From contig CM077115.1 of assembly GCA_039619475.1 (NCBI GenBank), forward strand, positions 60,146,864 through 60,210,863: a stretch of DNA of 64,000 nucleotides, in the 5' to 3' direction. Below the pieces are notes generated by a model, which ran no database searches, was not told the origin of the DNA, and saw only the letters and a program-made list of their open reading frames with translations. How positions within the stretch are numbered: position 1 is the stretch's first letter; each line of letters begins with the position of its first letter. The position numbers and the translations under genes were made by a program. The DNA is from Icerya purchasi. Taxonomy: Eukaryota > Arthropoda > Insecta > Hemiptera > Monophlebidae. Shown piece after piece: positions 48,101-56,021 of this stretch.

Positions 48101-51100
48101 AATAACGATATTTAAAGTAATTATTGAAACAGAGAGCTAAAAATGAGTACAAGAACGCGCTGCGTCAACTAAACATCTCGGCAACTAACAAACGCAACCT
48201 TGTTTATCTGCACTGGCAAAGTTGTCCGTATAATTTTACCGCTAATTAGTGTACTAACGATGATTAATTAATTAATTAATTAATTAATTAGTTAATTAAT
48301 AAGCGACGAACTGGTCCGCGAGCTGCGCCAATAATACCGTATTTTGTGTTTGTTTCCGCAGATGTGCTTTTCCGCGAAAAGGAAAAGACAAAGGCCATTT
48401 ACGACGACTTGGATACCACCTTCACCGAGCTAGCTGGCTTCTAACGACAGTGCCTGCGCCGTCGCTGCTGCTGCTAATCGATAATTTCCTATAGTAGATA
48501 CTATTGTAGTGGTTGCTTGAACAACGCATTTATTCACACAGTAATGCAGGCAAACTTATCCAGCCCGCTCCTACCACACACCTTCCTAACAACCTTAATC
48601 TCTCGATAACACCACTAACACCTATATCCCGCCGGTGTCTAGATTTGTGGACCCGGATGATGTTTCCTATCTTTCATTTACCTGTAACCAACATTTTTTT
48701 GTTGTTTTTTTATTTTTTTGCCCGAGTGTTTGCGTATTCGCCGCTCTCTTACGTAGACGATGCGACCACTTGCTCGATATCTCTGCTTTGGTGCGTGCTG
48801 GTTTTTCTCGTCTCCATTATGTATCATAACCGACCTTAGTAGAGGTTTTGATTTTCAAGCTTGAAGTGTTTCAAATTTCATTTTACATTCCTGTTCGGAC
48901 GGTTTCTTCTTTTCTGAACTGGGCCATGTCGGATAAAGCCGATTCGCATAAATGAAAAAACGGATATTCGGTCGGCAGAGATTTGATTGCCTTTTCCCGA
49001 GGAAATTGTGCCCACATGTAGAGAGACTTTTGCCGCAAATATTTTGGATAGGATACACCGAAGAATTTTCTCTTTGTACGATATCGATGCACGTTCTATT
49101 ATTAACGATATGTTTCGGCATTACACGCCTTCGAAACGCACAGATTTAGTATCCGTTATATTCCATTGTGTTGCTCGGTGAAAGGCAATTCATCATCATA
49201 ATAAAGAAAAGCATTATTATACAACCAAAGAGCACTTCCGTTTTGTATGATCATGACAGTAGTGTTATCACGATTAATGGTGCTTTACAAAATGCAAACT
49301 AGTCTTTGTTCCGGGTTTATTTTTTTTCGTTATAAGAAATTATGTTTAGCTTTTTCTTTTTCCTCGCTTCTTTTGTTTATTTATTGCATCTTCGAGTAAT
49401 AATAGCCATTCGCATCTTAATTTCCTTTTTTGGGATTCGCACAAAAAGTCTATATTAATGTTTTCACTTATTTCGTTATCGTCCAGCGTGACATTGGGTC
49501 TCACATTGATGTAGGCTATATTTTTCTTTTTTTTTCTCATCGGAGGAAGTGTAAGGGCAACGATTTGAACATTTTTTTTTTTTGAAATCTAAATCGCTTC
49601 GACTTCATCGTACGTTGTACTTAAACTACTGCGGTGTGTAATGAAGGCATGTAACGGTAAGGAAGAAGGTGGAAAAGCGAAATTGGAATGCTGTTGACTT
49701 CATACGACACAAATAATACGACTAATCTAGAGACCTCAGCGGCACGTTAAGAGATTTTTCTTTGTATTTCAATTCTAAGAACGAAAACAAGATGTACGTC
49801 TCTACGAGGTTTTTCGATAATTTAAGATATCCGAAATTTAAACGTCAGCACCGATTCTCCGGAAGAGACTTTCTTCCTGCAAATAGCGGAGTCGATAGCG
49901 TTGGTATATAAAAAAGTTTTTGACAGTTGGCTACTTTATTTCGAAGTTAACGGTAACGATCTGCTTTTTAGTTTACCAATAGCTCGAGCAAAAGTATTTG
50001 TATAATCTATCATTGTGCGGAGTATCTAACAAGTTTTGATACGCGCACAAGTAAGAGGACATCCATCAATTACGTGAGTTGAAAATAGGTTGGAGGTCCG
50101 GTAAAATCTCATTTAAACTGATGGAGGATATTTGAAAATCTCATGCCAACTTTTAAAGAATATACATTATTATATAGATAAAAAAAAAAAAAAAAAAAAA
50201 ATCATTAAGTTTTTCTTTTACTTCTTTTGGTACACCCCATTTTGCCCGCTGAAAAAATCCCATGGCTATTGAAAACGTTTATTTCGGCAATAAAATAAAA
50301 GTAAAAAGAAAAATCGTTCAGAGATTTTAAAAGAAAAAAAGAAAACTGATATATTACATGAATGTCGAGGGAGTGAGTGAAAAATTAGGGAAGCTGATTT
50401 TTACTTTTAATTTTACTAACTTTAAATAAATCCGCTATTATAGTACATTTTACCGTTGTATTTTACTTTTTCTTCTTTATGAATACAAATTTATTCTCCT
50501 TTAACAACTATAGCCGAAGTCTCACGGGAGGGTGGGCGGGTCCCACCGAATCTCATTAAATCTCATCGAAGGGAGGGGGTTCAAATTAAAAGAAAATCAG
50601 CTCACGTAATTAATTAAGGGATGCCCCCTAATCATGAAATAAGCACAGACTGTTCAAATTCGTTTATTCTTCATTCGGGGGATTACGATAGTTTTAAATT
50701 GGCCGTTCTTTTTCGCTGGAGTCAATCGGTGACTAGTTTCCCACTTTGTTTGCTAAACTATTTTTAAACCTATTTATTTCGTGATCGTCGCAAATTGCAA
50801 AACATTTTTTACGAGATTTTCATGTGACGTACATTGTTATTTTAAATTTTGCCAGCGAGAATAATAACAACATACCCCTTTCAGAACTCCGCATTTTTAT
50901 ATTACAAGCTTTATTATTATTAATGTTTTACGCGTCCGTTGAAAGTTATCGAAAACTGTACATAAGAAATCCGTCGACCCGAAGAAAATAGTTAACACAC
51001 ATTATTCATTTACGAGTTGTATGGATGTTTAATTTTTTGTATTTTACCCGTTGACTTTTCTCTAATATTGTGGTATTTTAAAGATTTCTAAAAGACAAAA

Positions 51101-51983
51101 AAAAACAAGATACAAAGTTGAAGTAAAACTTCTATAGGCGCCTTTTGAATACTTCACTAAGGGGCGACGTCATGAGTTGAAACGTTACTTTCACCGTTAC
51201 CAAATACATGTGGACATAATGGAATAGAGTGAGCAAGCGAATATCGTACAGGAGTGGAAATGTATTGAACATATGAACGTTTTTCTGGCTGTATCTTTTT
51301 CGCCGAGCGCTGTGATTGGATTATCGGTGACACTTATACGACGCACACACAATGATTATAAACATGTGAGTTTATATGAAACGAAGAGAAAGAAGATCTC
51401 TGCCGAAATGATTACGACGTTATCGTGTTTTTGCTTTGTAAGAGTTTGCAGATTGATCAGTATACTTTCGTCTGTGCAAAATTTCCATTAGAAAAACTGC
51501 AAAGCAGAATTTCTCAGTTTAAGCTATCATAACCGATTCATCCTGGAATTATAATATCGCTTAATATAATTTAATTACAGCATGGCCTGCGGGCACTTAC
51601 TGTAAAATTATTATCCATATATATATATATATATAAAAATATAAATATATATAGCGAATCTTTTTCCATCCTGTGTGTTAAATATAGAAATATAATAAGT
51701 TAATAATAACTGATATAATATACAATTATGACAAACAATATAAGAATAAAATAAATTTCATACTTAGTAACGTTTTCGGGCATAACCCATCATTAGCTAA
51801 AACACAAATCACTATGTGTGATCAGAGACAAAATGTGATTTAGATTTTGTCTCTGATCACACATAGTGGTTTGTGTTTTAGCTGATGATGGGTTATGCCC
51901 GAAAACGTTACTAAGTAAGAAATTTATTTTATTCTTATATTGATTGTTATAATTGTTTATTATATCATTTATTATTAACTTAT

Positions 51984-52030
<47 letters not shown>

Positions 52031-52365
52031 CTTAATTTAATCACAGCATCTGCCATTACACACGTAAGAAGTTTTATTTCAATCGTAAAGGTTACAATTT
52101 CTTTTTCTCATATTTATTGGGGCTCGTCCACTAAACGAGTTCAGCGAGGGCAGTGGTATTTTCTATATATTTTCAATGGTACGATTCGAATTGAGTTTCT
52201 TACGCATTCCTAAAGTAGACTGTGTCCTCCCGTAGATTGAAATAAATGGTACTAATAATTTTTTTTGAAAAAATATTTTCAGATGAACTTGGGCTCAACA
52301 AGGACAGATACAAATCGCTGGCCGACGAAATGGACTCGACGTTCGCCGAACTGGCCGGATACTAA
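28931..52365 (+). CDS. Tm2: tropomyosin (muscle type, Tm2-like), full gene with alternative last exons
   Basis: Tropomyosin is a two-chain coiled coil that lies head-to-tail along actin filaments and, with troponin, controls myosin access in muscle. Joining 28931-29044, 32416-32541, 39131-39264, 39360-39477, 42398-42468, 42626-42701, 42840-42902, 46310-46379 and one last exon (48362-48444 or 52283-52365) gives exactly 284 residues, the standard long-isoform length. The start [18 protein letters not shown] and the blocks [20 protein letters not shown] and [16 protein letters not shown] point to the Tm2 rather than the Tm1 type of insects. Heptad hydrophobic positions run throughout. The ATG follows 40 nt of 5' UTR with a preceding acceptor, so transcription starts further upstream. 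All introns are GT-AG. The paralogue assignment is from remembered family sequences, not a search. Confidence 0.93.
30526..30585 (+). repeat. four tandem copies of a 15-bp unit
   Basis: Units TAAAATTAGCCGGTT, CAAAATTAGCCGGTT, CAAAATTAGTCGGTT and TAAAATTAGCCGGCT follow each other without gaps. Confidence 0.95.
32049..32314. mobile_element. palindromic MITE
   Basis: Outer arms TAAATTGAAAATTACACTTT... and its near complement ...AAAGTGTAATTTTGAATTTA pair over about 55 bp. A second inner palindrome, AAAATAGTCGCTCTAGTTTC against GGAACTAGAGCGGCTATTTT, sits at 32185-32243. The left interior has a tandem ATTATAATAAAACTATAAAA-like unit of about 24 bp. No reading frame. Confidence 0.8.
32416..32541 (+). 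CDS. Tm2: tropomyosin exon 2 (126 bp, residues 39-80)
   Basis: Acceptor TTTAG, donor CAG/GTATTT. Reads [18 protein letters not shown] onward and ends KEKALAQ. Phase 0 on both sides. The only variant of exon 2 seen. Confidence 0.95.
33000..33475 (+). promoter_or_regulatory. CpG-richer island in intron 2 (possible enhancer, weak)
   Basis: GC content is higher than the rest of the intron, and the TATA/MEF2-like GATATAAATAG at 33077-33087 and TTTTAAATAG near 33220 occur within it. Intronic muscle enhancers are known in fly tropomyosin genes, but nothing here proves such a role. Confidence 0.15.
34434..34632 (+). repeat. dispersed repeat, copy 2 (partner at 27740-27915)
   Basis: GAGCGTCGGCGACTACCTAT at the left, ACACGCAAGACTACATTCGG in the middle and GTCTGCTGTGTACT at the right correspond to the partner copy. 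Confidence 0.55.
36780..37160 (-). pseudogene. LINE ORF2 C-terminal remnant
   Basis: The minus strand reads [38 protein letters not shown], then in a shifted frame [15 protein letters not shown]. This KRK.EYxGHxxRN...KY.LLQLILQGK...IANLRSETA order is the C-terminal end of a common arthropod endonuclease-reverse transcriptase LINE. Frameshifted and isolated. Confidence 0.65.
37252..37388 (+). repeat. 61-bp tandem repeat
   Basis: TTTTTAATCCG.GATTTTGTTC...ATGCATTTATTAGTTTTTCTGA recurs with a period of 61 bp. A third unit starts at about 37382 and resumes, after the TTAA element, at 38127 (TTAATCTGGGATTTTG). Confidence 0.85.
37389..38126. mobile_element. non-autonomous element in a TTAA site
   Basis: Left end CCGACTTCAAAAAAGGAGGA and an inverted partner CCTTGAAGTCGG at 38087-38098. 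TTAA lies directly at both edges (37385-37388 and 38127-38130), and the flanks join into one intact tandem-repeat unit. Inside, long inverted arms (AAAGTAAAAAATAATTACTC near 37768 and its complement near 38050) form a second palindrome. A TTAA target is typical of the piggyBac group, though the ends are not classical. Confidence 0.7.
39131..39264 (+). CDS. Tm2: tropomyosin exon 3 (134 bp, residues 81-125)
   Basis: Reads [20 protein letters not shown] then [20 protein letters not shown] and ESK, ending in the split codon CG/G for Arg125. Acceptor GACTAG, donor GTATGT. Confidence 0.96.
39360..39477 (+). CDS. Tm2: tropomyosin exon 4 (118 bp, residues 125-164)
   Basis: Follows a short 95-bp intron. 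Acceptor TTGCAG. Reads [20 protein letters not shown] then [19 protein letters not shown], and ends at donor GTAATT. Confidence 0.96.
40050..40740 (+). pseudogene. LINE ORF2 C-terminal remnant
   Basis: Plus-strand frames read [37 protein letters not shown], then after a shift [40 protein letters not shown] and [20 protein letters not shown] with [10 protein letters not shown]. This is the thumb and C-terminal region of an endonuclease-reverse transcriptase LINE (CYVWSVLLYGCETWT and WTDRIRNEEVL are family landmarks). At least one frameshift near 40215; no endonuclease or RT catalytic part. Confidence 0.75.
40755..42072 (-). mobile_element. mariner element, intact copy 1
   Basis: 1318 bp between TA dinucleotides (40753-40754, 42073-42074). 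The TIRs start CACCCTGTCAAGAAAGTATC and are complementary for about 29 bp. Carries one full transposase on the minus strand. Inserted in tropomyosin intron 4 next to a LINE remnant. Almost identical to 60567-61885. Confidence 0.95.
40803..41879 (-). CDS. mariner transposase, intact (358 aa)
   Basis: Cut-and-paste DNA transposase. N-terminal bipartite HTH domain: ~residues 5-50 ([20 protein letters not shown]) and ~85-115 ([20 protein letters not shown]), with the GRPSTS linker between. Catalytic domain: Asp in [10 protein letters not shown] (~residue 155), Asp in HHDNAPSH (~250) and Asp in [13 protein letters not shown], with 34 residues between the last two, i.e. DD34D as in mariner. The WVPHEL-like linker reads RLVPKDL. 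Length is close to the 345 aa typical of the family. Start: ATG at 41879, followed by SENIEQR, the same point as in copy 2. No stops or frameshifts, so it may still be active. It contains the shadow frames on the plus strand. Confidence 0.93.
   Translation of the reverse strand: MSENIEQRTCVKFCVSNEISCADTLKMLQKAFGESSLSKTRVYEWYRAFKDGRETVEDMPRSGRPSTSVTDDNVDKIKEIVAENCHVSLREMAHGLGMSHESVRTIVHEKLGMQRVAARLVPKDLNFFQKKYREQVAADMLDRANLDPTFLEKIITGDETWVYEYDTLTNQQSSEWRPIGAPKPKKPRQSRSKVKIMLIVFFDIRGVVHYEYVPAGQTVTKEFYLSVLRRLREAIRRKRNDLWVDNSWILHHDNAPSHKAIIVNEFLAKHSVNIIEQPPYSPDLAPCDFFLFSKLKFPLRGMRFESIDDIKTNATRELKAIPETAYQKCFAEWKKRWHMCIASNGCYFEGDKINLDEN
42398..42468 (+). CDS. Tm2: tropomyosin exon 5 (71 bp, residues 165-188)
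   Basis: Acceptor TTGTAAAG, donor GTAAGT. Reads [19 protein letters not shown] then KSGD and the split Ser188 codon (TC/C). Confidence 0.95.
42626..42701 (+). CDS. Tm2: tropomyosin exon 6 (76 bp, residues 188-213)
   Basis: Acceptor TTCGATAG, donor GTATAT. Reads [20 protein letters not shown] then VSEEK. Only one version of this exon is present, whereas vertebrate genes have 6a and 6b. Confidence 0.95.
42840..42902 (+). CDS. Tm2: tropomyosin exon 7 (63 bp, residues 214-234)
   Basis: Acceptor TTTCATTTAG, donor GTAAGT. Reads [20 protein letters not shown] then E. Confidence 0.95.
42903..46309 (+). other. tropomyosin intron (3407 bp)
   Basis: Apart from a LINE RNase H remnant at 43800-44350 it contains only AT-rich sequence, a C14 run near 46119 and a TTA/TTG microsatellite at 46190-46266 just before exon 8. 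Confidence 0.8.
43800..44350 (+). pseudogene. LINE RNase H-region remnant
   Basis: One frame reads [12 protein letters not shown] (SDSxxALQA acid motif) near 43860; another, 140 bp on, reads [15 protein letters not shown], matching the WVPSHvGIeGNExADxLA block. Then [15 protein letters not shown] may be the terminal cysteine region. Stops in between mark it as dead. Confidence 0.6.
46310..46379 (+). CDS. Tm2: tropomyosin exon 8 (70 bp, residues 235-258)
   Basis: Acceptor TTACTAG, donor GTAGGA. Reads [20 protein letters not shown] then RLE and the first base of the Asp258 codon, which is completed by either last exon (G/AT). Confidence 0.96.
46380..48361 (+). other. tropomyosin intron before last exon 9a (1982 bp)
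   Basis: AT-rich with poly-A, TA and ATTA microsatellites (48261-48300). No coding signal. If exon 9b is used the intron runs on to 52282 (5903 bp). Confidence 0.8.
48362..48444 (+). CDS. Tm2: tropomyosin alternative last exon 9a
   Basis: Acceptor TTTGTTTCCGCAG. Encodes [20 protein letters not shown] then FTELAGF and a TAA. The last 27 residues form the C-terminal overlap with the next tropomyosin and contact troponin T in muscle. The layout DD(L)DxTFxEL is that of the canonical muscle ending, with a final Phe where Tyr is usual. A 3' UTR of about 780 bp follows. Confidence 0.95.
49200..49205 (+). terminator. polyadenylation signal for the 9a transcript
   Basis: First clear AATAAA downstream of the exon 9a stop codon, 755 bp after it. 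Cleavage is expected shortly beyond. Confidence 0.6.
49230..51690 (+). other. sequence between alternative last exons
   Basis: AT-rich with a poly-A run at 50180-50201 and a purine-rich CpG patch near 50520. No exon-like frame recognised. Confidence 0.6.
51691..51987. mobile_element. foldback element (144-bp arms) with hammerhead-like motif
   Basis: Arms 51691-51834 and 51844-51987 are complementary along their whole length with few mismatches, separated by 9 bases. Each arm contains the TAACGTTTTCGGGCATAACC segment or its complement. It lies about 300 bp upstream of exon 9b. Such inverted pairs arise from MITEs or from head-to-head Penelope-type or retrozyme LTR pieces. Confidence 0.85.
51878..51915 (+). 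ncRNA. hammerhead-ribozyme-like core (type I layout)
   Basis: On the plus strand: TTAG, then CTGATGA (51882-51888), a GGG-loop-CCC hairpin (51890-51900), GAAAACGTTA (51901-51910) and CTAAG. This gives the invariant CUGAUGA and GAA boxes, stem I from UUAG with CUAA, an A-U pair closing a tiny palindromic stem III (AACGUU) and a UH cleavage site after A51910. One extra unpaired U precedes stem II. Tiny stem III hammerheads are known from Penelope-like elements. Not tested here. Confidence 0.35.
52283..52365 (+). CDS. Tm2: tropomyosin alternative last exon 9b
   Basis: Acceptor AAATATTTTCAG. Encodes [20 protein letters not shown] then FAELAGY and TAA. Same length and phase as exon 9a, so each transcript ends with one or the other. 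The ending [14 protein letters not shown] is a known alternative C-terminus of insect Tm2. The overlap surface differs at about half its positions from 9a, so the two isoforms should differ in filament overlap and troponin binding. Confidence 0.96.
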
Positions 52366-52573
52366 AGAAGAAAATTTCAATTTTTGCCACCGCACGTTAT
52401 TTATATATGTATATATATATGACATATTATATATACAACATATATGTGTAACACGTACAACTTATCTTAGTCGCCTGCTGCCGATTTTTACCGGAAATTT
52501 AATATGAGCTGAAAATGTGTCGAAATAGTTTTGAAAAACTAAGACAGTTTATTTATTACGGATTACGATTATC

Positions 52574-52608
<35 letters not shown>

Positions 52609-52696
52609 TGTTATTTAATTATTAATACGTTTTTTGCGTAATTTTTAATCTGTTACAAAATCCGCATTATTATCCGATGTGTATGTAAAAAATAAC

Positions 52697-52702
52697 AATA
52701 AA
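52697..52702 (+). terminator. polyadenylation signal for the 9b transcript
   Basis: AATAAA 332 bp downstream of the exon 9b stop codon, followed by a T-rich stretch. Marks the likely end of the gene near 52720. Confidence 0.7.
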
Positions 52703-52724
52703 AGTACAACTTAAAAATGTAGTC

Positions 52725-53628
52725 GAAGATTTTTTCTATCGTATCCAGGCAGTTGGTTCATCGCCTAGCTGTACTTTTTACAATACGCGCACGTTTGATG
52801 CGAATTACATCGCGAACGAGCCGTCGCGTGATTTTTAATTAGTTTTAACGTAGGAGTAATTTATTATCACCCGGTTTCAAAGGCAAGGATCACATTAAAT
52901 CTACGCTTAAATCTGTTTCGTTAATAGATAGCAGAATTTCAATTACGGTAGAGCGGAGCTTTACGATAAGTTAAAATTGCTTGATAGGTACTTTGATGGA
53001 TAGATAATTTATTTCTTCTTAAAAGTTTCCGGGGAAATTTATTTCTCAGAAATTGGGTTTAAGAGCTACAGTCGTTTTAGTAACAAAAGGTCGGACATAA
53101 CTTATTCTATAGTACTCCATTAAGTTGGGCAGGGATATAAGTTGAGTAATTAGAAAATTAAGCCACGCAATGACGTGAATATTTACTAGGCATGCAATAA
53201 AATTGCCATTTCACGATCATCTTTTTATTTATAATCTCTTAGTGGTGTAATAGTGAAAAACAGAACTTATTCCTTTTTTCAAATATTAAAAATAAAAACA
53301 TAATCAACGTAAGCAAAATATTTCATACGCTAAATTTTTGGAATAGACTTTCTGTTTAAAATCATACTTTTACAGTTATGTAATGATCAGTGCGGTTTAA
53401 ATATATATATATATATATAAAAAAAAAGCATTAATGTGACCATAGATAAATTAATCATCGCTGTCGCAATTAATGTAAACGTAAGTAATATCATTTGGTG
53501 CATATTTTGTATTGCCTATTCATCACAAACTTGCCAGTGGATCTGCTTTTCCCTCGGTAAACTTTTAGAGTAGTCTTCACAGCAAACCAGGCAAGAGCAT
53601 AGTTGTCTACATTGTTTTCATCACTTGA
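52725..53628. other. intergenic sequence, nothing recognised
   Basis: AT-rich, with one TA microsatellite at 53400-53419. No gene seen. Confidence 0.5.
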
Positions 53629-54252
53629 CTAAAGAATGTTTTTAAAAACACTTTTCTTCTTTTTTTTTTTTTTTTTTTGATCAAGCTTTTGCTTTTGTTT
53701 TTTAACTTTTTTATTTTTTGTTCCTCTTGTAACGTGTTTTTTTCTGGAGTGTCCGTTAGAGAATAGTCGCTTTTCTTCTAATAGGTGTGCCCATCTTTCA
53801 TGGATCAGCCTTTGGGTATGGTCGAACAAGTTCTTGAGAAAATACCCGAGATGAGGGTATAATTTTACACTTTTTATTGTAGCTTGTACCGATTTCTTTT
53901 TTAGGTTGACTAGTGGAGGTTGTAGCACTATTAAGTTCACTGGCATTCACTAGTAGCTTGCTCTGAAGGATCTTTTTCCAGCTGGACAGATTTTGGACCC
54001 GGATGGTCGTTTACAAATGACGGTGAAAACTCATCGTTACTAAAAGAGTCCGCATTAAGTGGGAAGATACGCATCTTTCGGAATCAATTCATGATGTTTA
54101 TACACTTGTGTTTGAGCTAGGGGCAGTGAATCTGCAACAATTTTTGGTATATCGTAGATAGTCATTGTCTTTTCCGGCTTATTTCGTAGCCAAGTATCTT
54201 GTGAAGGAGCGAAATATTCCGGTCCGCATTCTAAAATAACAGAAAAACACAT
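53629..54252 (-). pseudogene. pogo/Tigger-like (CENP-B/jerky family) transposase C-terminal remnant
   Basis: The minus strand reads CFSVILECGPEYFAPSQDTWLRNKPEKTMTI split by nothing, then YDIPKIVADSLPLAQT. The PGKTxTIYDIPxIVxxSxPxAxTPxNIxxGF pattern is the C-terminal end of pogo-type DDE transposases found in arthropods; here it decays into LIPKDAYLPT. A second frame (53946-53629) carries LFDHTQRLIHERWAHLLEEK and a lysine-rich tail over a poly-T tract and may or may not belong. No catalytic core. Confidence 0.5.
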
Positions 54253-54693
54253 ATTGGTTTTGCCTCAAAAACCGCGGGGTTAGTTGAGAAATAATTGCTC
54301 AACTAGCCCCAACCGAAATATTTCAAAAGAAATGTGAGGTTATGAAGAAACCGTTTGAATAAGTACCAATTCATTTCTAGATATCATAAATACGATAGAT
54401 TTATGAAATTTGAATACTTACGCGATCGAAAACGAATAATTTTTTTAACGCGTATAGAAGGAAAACGAACCGAAACTAATTTTTTACTTTTTCGTCGCAA
54501 AACAAAACAAACTGTGCGCACACGTACGTCACTCGATTGACAAGTCGTTATTGTCCGTTGAGTGATGAGTCAACGTGTGGCGGTGGCGAGAAAACCGCAA
54601 TTGAACGCAACTTCTAAAAAAATCACCTGATTTTTTTCATAATCGGTGAAGTAATTAAGAATGAAAAAAAAAGTAGCTCACTGTAGAGGGATA
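54253..54693. other. unassigned sequence
   Basis: A 61-codon basic open frame (54355-54540) has no recognisable domain. Confidence 0.4.
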
Positions 54694-54964
54694 TAAAGTA
54701 AAGTAAAATAAGTCTCATATATCCTTGGTATCATGGTTTGTGAAGTTAAGCTTTCCATAATGGTACTAAGCTTAATGAATCTAAGAAGAATACTGGGGCC
54801 AGTTCTTTTCTATTTGGGATTCTCGTCTTTACTTTCCCAGATTTCTCTGATATAACCAATTATATCAGATTAGATCCTTGGATGCGGTACGAGACAAGTC
54901 TCGAACCCATGGCCTCTGATTTGGCAGCCGAGCTCCTTAACCACTAGGCTACCGCGCTGCCTTA
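54694..54964 (-). repeat. tRNA-derived SINE, full length
   Basis: Minus strand starts TAAGGCAGCGCGGTAGCCTA, with a clear A box (TAGCCTAGTGG) and B box (GGGTTCGAGAC), then the common body with TGGCCCCAGTATTCTTCTTA and the tail read on the plus strand as TAAAGTAAAGTAAAATAAG. Best-preserved head of the family together with 57280. Confidence 0.9.
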
Positions 54965-55275
54965 GAGCGATTTAAAGCCAGAGTAAATTTTTCATTATAA
55001 AGAGACCGTAGTTCTTTATCGAACGTAATACCCGTAACCAAGATTAAAATTAACTGTTTTAAAAACAAATTTAAATCTGTAAAATTAACTCGGCATACTC
55101 TTAAATCATCTATTATTCGAAGAATACTTAATAGATGAATTCTAACGCATATTGGAAATGTTTCTTTTAAGAATACAACACGGTTAAATCAAAGGCACTG
55201 TTTTATAGTTGAACATTTAAAAATGTACAAATGGAGCAGCCATCAGTTTTCGGGAAATTTTATGTCGGACGAAGA
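54965..55275. other. unassigned sequence
   Basis: AT-rich and without recognised features. Confidence 0.4.
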
Positions 55276-55665
55276 TATACGTGTACGTGCATCTAACTAG
55301 GTCCCATTTTGTCGAAATTATTTACAGAGATACGGCGATTTTTCGGATGTTAGGTCGGAAATGTTGATTTTGAGATTTTTAGCGTTTCCGATAGAGTGAA
55401 CACTGCTCTTTCCAAAGCCGCAAACCGCAATTGAATGTGCCTCGTCTGTCGCCCGGTTGCTATGAAAAACTTTAAATTCGTTTTTATCAAAAGTATATTT
55501 TTTTTTTTTAGATTTCAACTTCAAACGCAAATATCTCGGCAAGTTTTGTAATTAGAAGGCTCCGCCGTGAGGTTTCAATCGATCAGAAATTTTATCTAGT
55601 ATACCGTACTATAGGCTTAACTCCGTACCGACAAAGTGGGATCTAGTTAGATGCACGTACATATA
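55276..55665. mobile_element. MITE with long TIRs (390 bp)
   Basis: Left end TATACGTGTACGTGCATCTA and right end TAGATGCACGTACATATA are inverted; the pairing goes on through CTAGGTCCCATTTTGTCG against CGACAAAGTGGGATCTAG, 37-39 bp with four mismatches. The interior 74-codon minus-strand frame has no known domain. Confidence 0.8.
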
Positions 55666-55808
55666 TGTATGTAAATCCACAAACGTTCTTTTAAACGTTT
55701 TTTAAAAATATTGCTAATAACGTGGATCCATAGCTGTTTGTTAATAATTATAAATATAAAATAAATAAATACCTCCGAACAAACAAAAGGAAAAAATTAA
55801 TTTAATGT

Positions 55809-56021
55809 TAATTAAAATAAATACCTCAATTTAACAAAAAAAAACAAAAAAAACCGTTCTTGTGCTATATCAACAGCTAGCAACACAGAATATACATTCA
55901 ATTAGAACTAAACTCACCAGTGCGATTTTAGTTCTAATTGAATGTACATATATTCTGGATTTGTTAGCTGATGATATAGCCTGAAAACGTTTATTTTAAT
56001 TGAGGGGTCTATTTTAATTAA
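55809..56021. mobile_element. foldback element related to the one at 51.7 kb
   Basis: Arms TAATTAAAATAAATACCTCA...TTCAATTAGAACTAAA and their complement meet around 55914-55926. The right arm carries TTAGCTGATGATATAGCCTGAAAACGTT, which aligns with the hammerhead-like segment of the first element, but its stem II is lost. Confidence 0.75.
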
